A stretch of DNA of 64,000 bases from assembly GCF_000003815.2 (NCBI RefSeq), contig NC_049987.1:13987542-14051541 (forward strand), read 5' to 3'. Of the stretch, positions 15,040 through 27,733 are shown one piece after another. The stretch is from Branchiostoma floridae. Its lineage: Eukaryota; Chordata; Leptocardii; Amphioxiformes; Branchiostomatidae. The position numbers and the translations under genes are program-made. The notes beneath the pieces were generated by a model. The model saw only the letters and a list, made by a program, of their open reading frames with translations, had not been told where the DNA came from and did not search any database. How positions within the stretch are numbered: the first letter of the stretch is position 1; the number at the start of each line of letters is the position of its first letter.

Positions 15040-18000
15040 CTTCGACAAAAAGACCTGAGAGTTTGTAGGAAAAAGAAAATCCGTAATGTTTGGCCGACTC
15101 AGTCTCTTGTAGAAAGTTGAGTTGAGATGTGTGAAGTCTGTGGCTCCCTCTGCGCACTGTGACTTTGTTTATGAAATGAACATGTGCTGGCGGTGCGCAG
15201 GCGCACTAACGGACCCCTAGAGATTTCGGGCGGTACCAAGTCCCTCCAAGGGGGGAGCAGGATTGCCAACTGTCAAACTTTTTACCAAACTTTTTCCAGA
15301 TGGGCAAGAAGAGGAGGATGGAGGTACTGGAAGACTTGGGTTAGAATTTGGTTAGATTTTGACAGTAGTGTTTATTTATGTGAGGAATGGTAGATGAAAA
15401 CATGACTGTCTTACACTGTAAGTATCTTACCAGCTTCTTTGCGGGGATTGGAAAGCTAGGTCTTGTTTCTGGCCAACTGAAAGACCTTTATTGGTTGCAT
15501 GTGTGCAGGGCTGGTGGTGTGAGCTGAAATGTCATATTTCCACCTCAAAGCAATTTCAGGTGGTGAAAGGCAAGCTGCGTTGATACATATAACGTCCTTG
15601 GTTGATGGTAACCAGCTCTATAGGAGTTTTGTTTTTATGCTTGTCAATAACGTTGGAGTTCAGATTTCCTGTAATTGACATATTTGAGACGTTTTGGTGG
15701 ACAAATTGAATGTCTCCACTATTTTGAAAACATTTTTCAAGGGAAAATGTAGTTAAACCAGTTTTATGATTGATGAAACCAAACATTCTGGTAGATTGTT
15801 TATCCCTTGGCAGGGAAGCTGGGAGAGTGTTGAGTTTGATTATGAACAAATCTGCTTCACACAGACTTACAACTTTCAGAACCTGCATAGCTCAGCAGAA
15901 TATTATTTTTCATCACAAAGTGCAGTTTTGGGTTCAAAGATTTTGAGCCAAAAACAGCTGTGTGGTGATGTCAATGTGATGGCAGAGATATGAAATGCAC
16001 TGGGTCCTACAGTAACAAAAGTTTGCAAAGTTGATGTCAACTAAATATCAGCATCCAAATGATGGGGTTTTTCAGATGAAAAAGGGTTAATTCCCAAGAA
16101 TTGCTCGACTTGTTGATTGCTGGGGTGGCTGGGTTCTATCATGGACAGGCAGCAAGTGTCACAAGTCTCCCATCTTGTTTTTCTTCTGATACCCTGTGCC
16201 CCTGTTTCTCAAATCCTACATTTGCCACTTGACCCCCCTCCCCTCATGTAAATCTACATTCTACTGGTATGAAGAACTAAGCTTTCTGATAACATTACAA
16301 CAGATTAAGAAATTATTTTAACATGTTTAATATTATTCAATCTCAATAGACTTTATTTCAGCATATCTTGAAGATAAATATCTACAATGTCGTTCGCTTT
16401 ACCCTAAAGTTGAATAGAATGTTCCTTGCCCCCCTTGGCTGCAAGCTAGCCCAAACCCAGTGGGAAACCCTCTCCCTAGGCAGTGACAAATGTGCTGGAA
16501 TTATCAACTTTTGACTCTGTGGCCTTTGGGGATGCAAATGAAACCTCAAGGCCATGTCGTCTTGCTCAGCCAAGGTTTTCACTCCATATCCCACCCAGAA
16601 CTGTCTACCAGGAAAGATTTACATTAGCACATTTCCTTCAGATGTGTTAGGGCAGATGTTGGTTCAGTCATTTTTGGTGTGTCTCCATTGTTTTGCCTTC
16701 CTGCGGAAGCTAATTACATGCCGCAACTGTGGAATAGCTGCTGCAGGTCTGGTCGCAATGCTGAAATTCTTCCAGGCCCAAAAATACCCCTAATTTATTT
16801 GATGGTGCATTACGTTGCCCATCGTGTTGATCATCTTTCCAGTGAAGTAAATCGCGGAGGGTTCTTCAAACAACTTTTGCCCTCCGAACTGCCCCAGAGT
16901 CAAGGCTTGAACACATAAATCTGCCCTGGCTGGGACATTTATAAGGCCTCGCAGAATTCTCCACATTTTGATGCCCCTGAGTTTAACTTCAAGCAGAAGT
17001 AGGGATTCAAACTGTGATCTACTCAATGAGCCCAAATTTGGAGGATCGAGCAGCACAGACACCTACATGCCCAATGTCACCACATGCCAAAACTGTTGAC
17101 AGAGAGCACAGAAGTCTTTTCGACAGAAAAATTAGCACCTCAGGTGACTTCTTTTGAAGAGATTTGTGTGACAATACACACTTGTCAACAGAGTTTACAT
17201 TATTGATAAGATCACTCAATTGACAGCAGTGTCAGTATGGTGTGAACTATGGCTTAGATTGGAATCATGGCAAATTCACAGTCAGATGCAAAAACAGCTG
17301 TAAATTATACACATCAAAATTCCCCATGTCAGAGTGGTCATATAACCTCCTTGGTCAGAGCAGAGTAGCTGGCATCTTCAGCCATTTCTGTCTATGCAAA
17401 AGGGTTGCATTTTATTGAGTTGACATTGGAGTTGACCACTATTGACGTCATTTGGCAAATAAAGGTGCTACCATTTGCTGCTAGTAATTCGCTGCTAGTC
17501 ACCTACAAGGGTAACTTGACCAGTGTCCCCCGTTCAAGAAGTTTTACGACTTCTTTTTTCGGCTTCAAGGGAATGCCTTGCACGCATCCTTCCCATAATT
17601 CTTTAGACAGGTGGAGAGCTGTTGTTGTTGAACAGTTCTGGTGAACAGGACTTGTGGATTCTTCATTTCCTGTGATGTCAGGGTAGACGACCTGAGGTGT
17701 GGACCCAAACCTTGTAGTACTATATTTCCAGATGTAACTTTTCTGCCAGGAATTTTCAAAGAGGATAGAAAGGGATTTCAACATCATTCATGAGACTTTC
17801 ATTCCACATTCTAAAGCTTGGCTGGTAAAAGTAACTTTTGCCATTGATTTATAATCAATACCAGCTTAGTATTAGATAAATTCTGTCATGAATTTCAGCA
17901 ATGTTCCATGTCCTTGGTTTGGGGTTAAAATACGAAATTACCATATGTTTTTGGGAATGGTGAAGCATTCACAATCACATATTCTCTTTTTTAGTCTACA

Positions 18001-21000
18001 TCACATACTCTTTTTATATGTTATTAAAAATTTTATATCGTTTCTTTCTTTTTAAATCAAATTTTTTCAATTTGGAAGCTAGATTTTCAAAAAAATACTG
18101 ATAACTTGTAAATAGATGGAATTAATGCCACTTGTTTCTTGAACAGAACAATCATATAAAGTTGGTTACACCAAGGAGGTCAAAAAACCTATTTGGTTAC
18201 ACCAAGGACTGTATAACGTTAACGTCCTTGGTTATACCACCTGACCTCCCTTGCATTGGCCATCTTCTTGTATTCATGCATTTGCAGTCTACCTTTGAAA
18301 ATCCAGAGCAAAGCATTTTCTCTCAATTATTGCGTTCCTTCGTCAACTAGGGAGAAGACCAGATAGGCCATGCAGAGGGTGCTAAACTTTTCGATTACAA
18401 ACTGGCATCCTCTGGAGAGACAAGATAAGAGAGGAGTTTGCATATGAAACCGTTCCTCTGGTCCCGCTACCACTCCTGTCCGTCGTCTAATCCCTCCCCA
18501 GCCTGCCTTCGCCAGATTTACAACACGACAGCGAACAATAAAAATGTATCAGTTCAATTACAGTCGGGGGTTTAGTGGTCTTCCATCACAAAGAGTCGTC
18601 AATGGCAATGGGGGGCGCATTTGGCTGAAGACAAATACGGCCATACTGTGTCAGGAACTAAACCCAATCATTGCCTATAGAATAGGAAACATACTGGGCA
18701 ATTTGTACTCTGCTCGGATGACGAATGTTGAGTAGAGGATCTGAACGTGACCCGTTCTTTTACTTAGTGAAATGCATTTATAGGAAGAGGATTGCATGTT
18801 AACAAATTATCTCAAAATCAATATGTTAATCTCATGAAGTACTAACCTCCTTGAGAGGTTTCCTTTTGTATTACTGCAAGGGTTTGATTTGTTTTCGTTT
18901 TATGTATTTCCTGCGGTAAATGTTGACATATGAATGCGCCATTATCTAAGGTTCTACAACTTGTAATGTAAATTTGGAAATGGTCATGGCAGTTTATTTT
19001 TATGGCCTCTGCCTTAAAATCATGGCAAATATGTTTTTCCACTGCATTAATACGGTACTAAAGAATAGTTCTAACTAAGCACATTACATGATGTCCTTCT
19101 TTCAACCATTAACTCCACAGCAAACCTCCTTTTCCCCCAACTCAACTGTGAAATTAAGACTGTGGAAAAATTATATGAATTTACAATATTATGATGACCT
19201 AGACTGGAGTTATTGAATTCCATTGAATCATTGATGTCAAGTTTCTGCATCAGGACCACTTGTAAGTTGTATAAAGTAGGTCACAAAGTAAAACTGATAA
19301 GTTTGATAAGAAATACCTGCTTTTTCAATAATCCATTATAATCATCAATTCAGCTTTGACTCTGCAATGAGGTAAAAGCCAGCTTGTTTGTTGGTACAAT
19401 GTAGACCTCTGACAAAGCAGCTGAACTATCCTCACATTTATGTGTTTGAACTTACAACCATTTACCATGGAGGTTACTGACCATTGACTAACCTGTTCAT
19501 TGAACATTGACCAACTTGACGGAACTTCCATGGCTCAATATAACACATTCCTTGGGGCCAATATCTTGAGTAGACTATTTAGGTTCAATGGGGGAATGGG
19601 GGAATGGGCATCCCAACTTTCTTCATTTGAATATTTATGGCAGGTAAACAGGCACTGCATTTTGGGTGCTTTGGGTTCCAGAAAAGGAGCAAAGGGAACC
19701 AACGCAAACAAAAAGTCAAATGTCAGCAGTTTGGGGATCTCCGACATTGTCATGCATATTCCTAATGTGGCTGATGACAAAGGGGAACGCCACTGTGCCT
19801 TTCACACAACCAGGGGTCAAAAGGTCATGAAGGCACCATGGGAATTATAAACATCAATAGCTGGAATCCAGGAGACTGTCATCATATGTCACCAATGTTT
19901 CATTCTCCTGCAGCCATTGCTCTAACAGATACAGCTGTTCACAGAAACCACAATTTTGCCATAAAAGTACATGTGTGTCATTATGACTAACTTCTTGCCC
20001 TGTCCAAGTGAATCAAATGCTTTAATGAATTACTACAAACAGCTGTGTAACAGTGTTTATTGGTAAAAGGATGCATCTATACAAAAAAGGAAATGAAATA
20101 TTTTCTTTAGTTATTTGCAAGAAAGCAAAAAAAAGAAATGTCATATCAGTTCTGACATGTTTTATGTCTTCATAGAAAGGGTGCAAATTAAGAAATACCT
20201 TGGATACTTAACGGGCTGAAGTTTTTTCAAGTTAACCACATCAGGGGATTTAGAAATACTTTTCATTCATTACCAGAATAAATTTGATTGACAGACACAT
20301 TCCAGGACCAAGGTGAAAAATATGAAGGTTTCTTCGATGACATTTATTCCTTACATCTTAGATCTACTTTATCCAAAATACATATCTAGGAACTGAGTCA
20401 AATGTTTGTGACAGCAAGTTTTTCTAGCCCTTTTAATTAGACAATCTGTATTATGAATGGATAACAAACACTGTACCAGATATGACAATGAAAAGAATGT
20501 GCTCTATGATGTTTTGCTGAAAAGTGAAAGACGAGAAAGAACCAGAATGCCATTACATTGCAATGTGAAAGGAAGCCATATGGGTGATAATGACCTAATA
20601 TCTATAGAACTGTATGCAGCAGTGGGATTGCTAATCTCCACATGAAAAGGTGATTTGTACAGTATGTTTTCCTAAAGAGAATACATTTTCTAAGGCTGTA
20701 GCAGTGTCATCTTTTGGTTTTTAAATACTGTAAATTGCTAAACTTTCACTATGATTTTATTTCACAGTGGTCATATATAATTACTTTGAATTAATGGCAC
20801 TTTGAAATTGTATCTGATGTGTACTACTACTATACTACAGATTTATTTGCACTGTGAATTGGTAAAATATTGAAAATTGCCAACTGCAAAATAAAGCTAC
20901 TGCAACTGCAAGATTTACAGTAGACAAAGCTGGGAAAACTAGTGTGAATGGGGAGGAGACAGGATATAACTACCTCGCCTTATCACGCTTTTGGTCTTTG

Positions 21001-23024
21001 GTCTATTAACTTTACAGCTGTCTTGGGAATTTTTTACAGTGTTTGTTTTGAAGGGTCAAGTGGCTAGGGTAGCAGAGACAAGGTCTATTGGTAATGAGTT
21101 TGATTCCTTCATATTATTCCTGGCTATGCATTATGTCCTTGGGAAAGAGTCTGCATGAGTACCTGACTTTGAAGTCCTGTTGGGAAGGCAAAGCGGTGGT
21201 ACAGGGATGGCAGCTCCACCTTCTCAAAAAGGCTCTGTTTACAATCTTTAAGAAAACTTGAGTAGAGTCTAGAGAGCAAAAAAATATCTCAGTACTAGTC
21301 AGACAGTAGATCAATGAATATGTTTTTTTGGCCATCCAGGATTATAAGAAAACAACTTACAATAGTGCTACGGTACTAACCTCATAGCACATCTGGCCCT
21401 AGTACAGATCTTGTAGGAGATTAGCTGGTCATAGCCTGGTATCCAAACCTATCAACGCCAGCTTTCCTCCTCTCTACAAATTTGTGTGTGCTACTGCTCT
21501 GCTAGTTATTGCACTTTCTCTGGTGGATTACAAGCAAATACCTTTATGATACTGTTCTGTTTATGATTGGATTAAGTATTTAGTGGCAACAATAGATACC
21601 AACAGCATGGTGCAATCTCCCAATCCTAAAATCCACCGGAGTAAGCAGTGTTTGTGCATGGAGCTTTAACTTCCTTGGTTTGTTCCACCCTGAGAAGACA
21701 AGTGGTTGCTACGGTGATGGGAGAACAAAAGAATGATGGAGAACAATGAAGCTGCAGCTAACAATGCAGAAATGTGCTTCAGGTCCCACTGATGTGTCAG
21801 TGTGATGGAAATGTCCTTTGAGACCAGGAAGCCAAGCTCCAGGGCAGGGAGGTTCACAAAAGAGACTGGGTGACAGTGTATAGCAATGATGAGGGGGCTG
21901 GCCTTTGGGACATGTTTCATTTAATTGACTACATCTGAAGTCATGCAAAGTAATTTTTCTGTTTGCCTACTTGTTTGAAACCAGTTAAGGCCTGACAATT
22001 TTGTAAGTGAAATTTTAGAAGAGGGCAGAAAAAGTCCACTCGAAACAAATGTAATAAAATATTTAGTTTCACTTAAATGTTACACATAAAAAATCAAGTG
22101 TTTCTGCTGAAAAAATGACGGAGGACTAACATTTGTTAAAGATATTTTTTTAGACATCGTTGAAGTAAGTCAGGATTGTTAGGTGTATTATTTGCAATAA
22201 ACTTATCATTATCATTATTATCATTAGTGCAGTATTGGTAATGTATATACTTTTTATTCATGAGGACCCAAGCAAACAATGACTGCTATTTTGGGCATTT
22301 ATCTTGTCTGTTCGCTCCCCACAAAGCATCCTATTTTGATATGCAATCCTGGGTGTGTGGTTCATGCATAATTAACATAACACAAGGTACCTTAACAACA
22401 CAGGTGAGCTTGCTAATTATAACAATCACGTTGTTGTCTCGTGCGCTTGTTGTCTTGAGTGGTGTAAACAAGTCCATTCCTTTGAAATCGTTTGCATAAT
22501 CTCCATCGCCTACAGCAGTGTTTTTTTTTTCAGGATGAAATTGTGTGATCCTTGTCTTTGCTTGTATTCACGTTGTTTCGTCTCCTTAACAACTGTGAAC
22601 ATATTGCTTTACTGGGTTTTTATATCCCCCCTTTTTTGGGGCTGTTAAAATCTATGTGACAATAGAATGCAGCATAACTTGTTGGGTTTTGTTGTAAAGA
22701 AACAACTTATTTCAATGTGGCTTTTGGTAGGGTTGGTTTCCCAGTGGAAAGATGGGGAATTTACCAGGTGATAGGAAACAGTTGGAATCTATCCTATGGA
22801 GATTGGAGGAATGTTGAGCAAGGGGGTGGAGCTAAAATGGCTAAAAAAAGGCTAAAAGTGAGAAATGTGACAGAATGTTTAAGTGGATGACCTCAGGCGC
22901 TAGGCTGAGGACAAAAAATGTTGCTTTTTTGATAGAAAGTAGTGCAATGTGACTTTGCTATGGCTTGCGTTTTAGGCAAGCACCCTGGGTCACCTCTACT
23001 CATATTGATAAGTGTGTTGGGTTC
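15040..23024. other. Intergenic region between QKI and the LTR element
   Basis: The first 150 bases are GC-richer and should hold the QKI 5' UTR and promoter (inference). The remainder is AT-rich with no convincing exon. It contains a short perfect-arm hairpin repeat at 18175-18249, listed separately. Confidence 0.5.
18175..18249. repeat. Small nested inverted repeat (hairpin)
   Basis: Outer arms GGAGGTCA (18175-18182) and TGACCTCC (18242-18249) enclose inner arms ACCAAGGAC (18201-18209) and GTCCTTGGT (18224-18232) around a TATAACGTTAA centre. It resembles a very short miniature inverted-repeat element. No target duplication could be assigned. Confidence 0.5.
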
Positions 23025-23516
23025 TGTAACAGTGAGGATAGATAGAGTACTGTGCTAGTAGGATAAACCTAAACCACATGTGAAGTTAGTTGTGTAAGGA
23101 GGTTCAGACCATATTTAGAAGTAAACCATGTGACCAAACCATATTAAGCACAGACTAGAAATAGCAACCAATAGTAGAGTAGCTTCGATAGCGTCACCTC
23201 TAGCACGTAGTTTGAATGTTAGTCGCTGCTTAGGATCCAAGGTTAGTACACGTACATCCTGTAGTTCCCATATTAGTAACTGTAGACCTGTAATATAGCA
23301 TATTCCTGTAACTATAACTAGACCATTGTATAGACCATTGCATTTAGCCCTGTATAGCGTTGTGTGCATTGTGTTCAAGTAAAGCAAGACCTACAACACG
23401 ACACTTACGAGCGCAATCAAACCTGGCTTGGCGTCCTTCTATATATATAGTGTAGTATAGTCGCTAGTAATATATAGATAAGGCTAAATCCCTACCGCTA
23501 GACCTCAAATTCTACA
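23025..23516 (+). repeat. Putative 5' LTR of the gypsy element
   Basis: The right end is suggested by TACA (23513-23516) followed after one base by TGGTTCCCGCACC, the usual LTR-end/primer-site arrangement. The left end is a guess at TGTAAC (23025), giving about 490 bp with TG...CA ends. A TATA-like run (TATATATAT) lies near 23440. There is no 3' LTR for comparison, so the boundary is not proved. Confidence 0.45.
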
Positions 23517-23517
23517 T

Positions 23518-23533
23518 TGGTTCCCGCACCGGC
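23518..23533 (+). other. Candidate primer-binding site
   Basis: TGGTTCCCGCACCGGC begins with the TGG that pairs with the CCA end of a primer tRNA, one base after the presumed LTR end. I did not assign the tRNA. Confidence 0.4.
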
Positions 23534-24129
23534 TCGTTAGTCAATCGTTGTTGTGTGGTTTCTGCTTACTTGTCGTAGTTGTGCGGCCGTTATTTTGTGC
23601 TATCGGCCTCCCCACGTGTGCGCTTGCTGGAATTTTCTCGGCCGTCTCTTATCACAACGTTAGCTAGCTTGTAGGCCTTTTGCGCATTTCGTGTGTTGCT
23701 ATTGCTCCTGTACTCTTGTCATTCCCTGTCCGGCTGTTTGGCTGCTAAATCTGCTTTTGTGCGGACAGTGTTGCATATTTGCTCCTAGATTCTCTCCACT
23801 TGGGTGGTGTGCTTGCGTCCGTTAACGCCTTAATTGAATCCAGCCGACTCCGTGTCCATCTCCGCTTTGTTTATCTCTACCATCTTCCCCCACTGCGTCT
23901 CGGTGTTGTTTCAGTGGTCTATTTTTTTTCGAGCCGCCCTCTCCGCAAATTGCCCCAACTTGTAGGCCTGTTTTTTTGCATTCTTTTTTCCCCTGCTTCC
24001 GATTTCGACTGTTTGGCTAAACAAAATTCCTGATTACTTTTCGCCTATTCTGTTTCGACCTTTTCAGCCCCACGTTTCCTCTTCCCCGTTTCTGTTTGGC
24101 GTTCTACTTCTATTTTTTTTAGACCTACG

Positions 24130-25827
24130 ATGGCGTCTGCCAAATCCGATGACCCTGAAGTTGACTTTCCTAAATGGGAGGGCGCTCTGCTCGACTTTGA
24201 CCCACTGGTCTCTGCGTCTGCCCCACCCCTTTCTTCCACCCAGGCTCCCCCTTCCGTCCCGTACTCCGTCTCTCTCCCTGCGGCCTTCCACCCCCCCACT
24301 CCGGCTTCGGTCGCTACCCCGATACCTTCTTCAGCTCCGCCTGTGATTTCCTTGCCTTCCTCTCCTTCCGTCTCTCTCACTGTGTCTTCGGCCTCCATCC
24401 CCCCCGCCCCTACCTCTGTGCCTCCCCATCTCTCGGGGATTCCTGTTTCTTCTTCCGTCTCTCTCACTGTGTCTTCGGCCTCCATCCCCCCCGCCCCTAC
24501 CTCTGTGCCTCCCCCTCTCTCGGGGATTCCTGCTGCTTCTTCTCCCGTCTCTCTCGCTGTGCCTTCGTCCGCCCCTTCCGCGGCCCCTGCCCCTGCGTCG
24601 GCCACCCTCCCCACCACTGTTCCCCCTACGGCCCCTGCCCCTGTGCTTCCCGCCCTCCCCGTGCCGCCCTCTCTCCCTCTCCCTGTCTCATCTCTCGCTC
24701 CACCTGCGGCTTCTCTGCATACTTTCCTGCCGCCTTCGTCTTTCCTGCCTGTGCCGTCCGTGGCTCCTACGTCTTCGACCCTCCTCGCTCCGCCTGCCTT
24801 CCTCCCCTCTGTCTCTTCCGTTCCTCTGATCCCCCTCCCTACTTCCCCACCGTCTGCTCTTCCCGCCCCTGCCCCCTCCATCCACCATACCATACCCCAC
24901 GTCGTCCCTCCCGCAGCGATCGCCTCCACGCCGCGGTCCGTGCCTGCCCCTGCGCCTCGTAAAATTCCTCAACTGGGTCGCTCGTTCGACGGCTCTGTCA
25001 AACTGTCTTGGGAGGAGTTTGAGAACCACTTCACCCTTGAGCGCGCGTTTGCTGGTTGGGGGGAGGAGACTTGCCGAGCCGTCCTTTTGAAACATTTATC
25101 TGGGGGGGCCCTGCTGACATTTTCGTGTGCGCCGGCGAACATCCGCGATGGCCCGGCTGACGTCATCTTAGACTATCTAAGACTGATGTACAGACGCCCG
25201 CAGGACCCACTCCATTATCGGGGTGACCTGCAGGCCTTGCGCCGAAAGCGGAATGAGACCCCGCAGGAGTTTGAACTGCGGGTTCGCCAGGCGGTCGCTC
25301 TGGCCTACCCCGGAGCTGACCAGCGCATGCGCGACGACCTTGGCGTCCAGGTCTTCCTGGATAAATTAGCTTTAGAAGATTCCCATCTCGCGTTGGAGGT
25401 GGGGAAGGGCCGCCCTAAAACGTTGTACGACGCGCGCGTCCAGCTGGAGTTTTTGGAGGACCTCCTGGAGGGTAACGCTCATCCGCCGCCACGCGTGCGT
25501 CAGGCTTCCGCTGCTGGGGTGGACGAGATGAGGAAGCAGATGGAAGCCATGCGGCTCGCCCACGAGAGGGAGCTTGCGACGTTGCGTGATCGGATTGATG
25601 CCCTCCAACGGCGCCCGGAGTCGCTCGGCTCAGATAGTCCGAACCCGACCCCCCGCCAGGACGGTGCACGCGCGAGCCTGCCCAGCCAGCCGCAGATGCC
25701 ACGAGATCCTCCCGCGGTTAGCTACAACCCACGTCACCAGCATCTGCGTTGCCATGCGTGTCATGAGCTCGGCCACATTAAGCCAAATTGCCCTACGCGT
25801 CCGGGAAACGGCCCCAGACTGGCTTAG
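24130..25827 (+). CDS. Retrotransposon Gag (intact open frame, 565 residues)
   Basis: This is the structural polyprotein that packages element RNA. Residues 1-35 form a short head. About 35-275 are an extreme Ala/Pro/Ser-rich region containing an almost perfect 29-residue tandem repeat (24366-24452 and 24453-24539). About 280-455 form a capsid-like helical block with the retrotransposon Gag pattern (WEEFENHF, RRPQDPLHYRGDLQALRR, FELRVRQAVALAYPG). About 500-535 are a charged coiled-coil-like stretch. A CCHC zinc knuckle with CX2CX4HX4C spacing lies at residues 541-554. The frame ends at TAG 25825-25827, inside the frameshift signal. The 294-residue minus-strand open frame opposite is an antisense shadow of the Pro/Ala-rich codons. 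Confidence 0.85.
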   Translation: MASAKSDDPEVDFPKWEGALLDFDPLVSASAPPLSSTQAPPSVPYSVSLPAAFHPPTPASVATPIPSSAPPVISLPSSPSVSLTVSSASIPPAPTSVPPHLSGIPVSSSVSLTVSSASIPPAPTSVPPPLSGIPAASSPVSLAVPSSAPSAAPAPASATLPTTVPPTAPAPVLPALPVPPSLPLPVSSLAPPAASLHTFLPPSSFLPVPSVAPTSSTLLAPPAFLPSVSSVPLIPLPTSPPSALPAPAPSIHHTIPHVVPPAAIASTPRSVPAPAPRKIPQLGRSFDGSVKLSWEEFENHFTLERAFAGWGEETCRAVLLKHLSGGALLTFSCAPANIRDGPADVILDYLRLMYRRPQDPLHYRGDLQALRRKRNETPQEFELRVRQAVALAYPGADQRMRDDLGVQVFLDKLALEDSHLALEVGKGRPKTLYDARVQLEFLEDLLEGNAHPPPRVRQASAAGVDEMRKQMEAMRLAHERELATLRDRIDALQRRPESLGSDSPNPTPRQDGARASLPSQPQMPRDPPAVSYNPRHQHLRCHACHELGHIKPNCPTRPGNGPRLA

Positions 25828-27401
25828 CGGGTCTACAGTCAGTCTCCAAAACGGTAAAGACCCTTGCGACCCACAGACAGATGAATAAAGGATACACACA
25901 CTCACCCACCGGTAGTTTTTACTTCTGTGCTTTGGCCAACGGCAAATCTGTGAACGTGTTGATCGACTCTGGGGCTGATGTTTCGATCATTAGTCAGGAT
26001 GCCCTCGGACGTCTCTTTCCGTCGGCTGCCCCGCCGCTAGCACCTTACTCGGGCCAGCCTCTCTTAAGCGTCGCGGGGGGTCACTTGACAGTGGTCGGTA
26101 CTGTCCTCATTGTTTTTGAAATTTCTGGGCACTTCTTTCCGGTCAAATTCTTAGTTTGTGCAAATGCGGCCACTGGCTTATTGGTAGGGACCGATTTCTT
26201 GACCGAATACGAATGTGAGGTTTCGTTGCGCCATCAGACGCTGACGCTGCGTGGTTGCCAGGGGGATGTGACAGTTCCCATCCAGCGCCGAGCGAGCTAT
26301 AGGGTGCAGCGTGTGATCACCCAACGTTCTTGGCACGTGGCAGGGCGGACAGCACAGCTGGTGCCCGGTACCCTGCGGAGACGGGGTAAGACCACGTGCA
26401 CGGCACAGGGTATCGTCCAGCCTGCACCGACGCTTGAGAAGCTGGGATTGCTGGGGGAATTTTCAGCTCACTCCCCCGATGAGCACAATAAAACACGAGT
26501 GTTACTGGTCAATGAAAGCACGGAACCTGTGATCATTCCCAAGGGTACTGTCATAGGGACATTCCATCCCATCGAAAGTGACACGCCCCCCTGTGGTACG
26601 TTGACCGTGGCATCGACTACCCCGTTTGAACTTGAGTCCCACCCTCCTCGTGCGGACCTGACATGCGACCCTCTTTCGGTTCGGTCACCTGAGGAAATTC
26701 GGGCTGAACTTGAGCCCCTTTTCGACTTGAGCCACATTTCGGACAGGTCACACAAAGAACAACTGCTTGATCTCCTCGTGAAGTATGAGGATATCTTCTC
26801 CCGTACGCCGGACGACATGGGTGTCACTAACAAGGCTTCCCACCAAATTGAAACTGGTGACGCCCTCCCGGTGAGGCTACCACCCCGACGTGTCTCTCCA
26901 CAGGCGAAGGAGACGATTAGTCAGGAATTGGATAAACTGACTAGATTGGGCTTTATCGAAGAATCCATGTCGCCTTGGGGAGCCCCGATCGTACTGGTCA
27001 ACAAAAAAGACGGTACAAAGAGAATGTGTGTGGACTACAGAGGCCTGAACAATGTCACTAAAAAGTCGTCTTGGCCCCTGCCGCGCATAGACGACACCCT
27101 AGACGCCCTGGCAGGATCAAAACTGTTCTCCACCTTGGACTTGAGGTCGGCGTACATGCAGTTTCCAGTGTGCTCAGATCCAGGTTGTGAACTCAGGAGT
27201 ACTCAGCGCTCCTCGGAATTTGAACCAGATGTGGCATACAATACTACTAACATTCAACATTTTGTAATTTCTGTTTTTTTTTTATTGACTTTTGAGAATG
27301 TGTGCAATGATCTATGGCAGACCTCAGAAGTTCTGACGTCCACTCTGATAATGTTACACAAGGAAACAAATCCTTTGAAGACTTCTGAGTCATTAAGCTG
27401 A
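25782..27401 (+). pseudogene. Retrotransposon Pol fragment: protease and N-terminal reverse transcriptase
   Basis: The frame lies at -1 relative to gag and opens just after TAA 25779-25781. It has no ATG near its start, so it is expected to be made by frameshifting at 25803-25809. A retropepsin-type active site LIDSGADVSIIS is encoded near 25956-25991. A spacer follows, then gypsy-type RT fingers/palm from about 26860 (VRLPPRRVSPQAKETI, WGAPIVLVNKKDGTKRMCVDYRGLNNVTKKS, LDLRSAYMQFPV). Retroelement similarity ends near 27185; the last 70 or so codons to TGA at 27399-27401 read through flanking DNA. The catalytic YxDD, RNase H and integrase are absent, so the protein is non-functional. Confidence 0.8.
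25803..25863 (+). promoter_or_regulatory. -1 ribosomal frameshift signal: GGGAAAC slippery site plus predicted H-type pseudoknot
   Basis: The heptamer G GGA AAC (25803-25809) sits exactly in the gag frame, and a one-base backward slip enters the pol frame. After a 6-nt spacer, stem 1 pairs AGACTG (25816-25821) with CAGTCT (25840-25845). Stem 2 pairs GGGTCT (25829-25834), within the loop, with AGACCC (25858-25863). The gag stop TAG is inside loop 1. GGGAAAC is an established retroviral slippery sequence. The fold was worked out by eye. Confidence 0.75.
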
Positions 27402-27733
27402 CTGATAACTGGTTTAACTTGCTGTCAGCAGATACAAACATACAATTGACACCTGTCACACTTCCAAGCCGTTATCTTTAACCTGTTCAGGTCGTTGAAG
27501 GTCTGTTGATTTTTATCCCTGGATTTGTGATACAGTGCAGAGAAATCCTCCCCTCTGGGTCTTGTCACCACAGAGACCTTTGACCCCTAAGACACCCGGG
27601 CATTGACATCTGTCACATAGTATTTGGGTTAAGGAAGAAACACTCTTCTGGCATCACTATCTAGAGGTTTTAGCAGTTTTAGTTTCAGTGCATCTCATTC
27701 TCAAGGCTTGGGTTCAAATCCCACAGTCTAATG

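Larger units (their letters stand above)
23025..27185 (+). mobile_element. Ty3/gypsy-type LTR retrotransposon, 3'-truncated
   Basis: Order seen: putative 5' LTR, primer-binding-like TGG tract, long leader, gag, a -1 frameshift signal, then pol with an aspartic protease and the first part of reverse transcriptase. The RT blocks KKDGTKRMCVDYRGLN and LFSTLDLRSAYMQFPV are typical of Ty3/gypsy elements. Homology stops a few codons later. The YxDD active-site block, RNase H, integrase and the 3' LTR are missing, and the following DNA is AT-rich like the host. The element is clearly more GC-rich than its surroundings. It cannot transpose by itself. The exact left boundary and the right breakpoint (about 27180-27200) are estimates. 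Confidence 0.85.

Noticed and set aside
24045-24929. 294-residue minus-strand open frame, Gly/Glu/Arg-rich
   Set aside because: It lies opposite the Pro/Ala/Ser-rich part of gag. Biased codons on the plus strand keep the antisense frame open, and no domain is visible.
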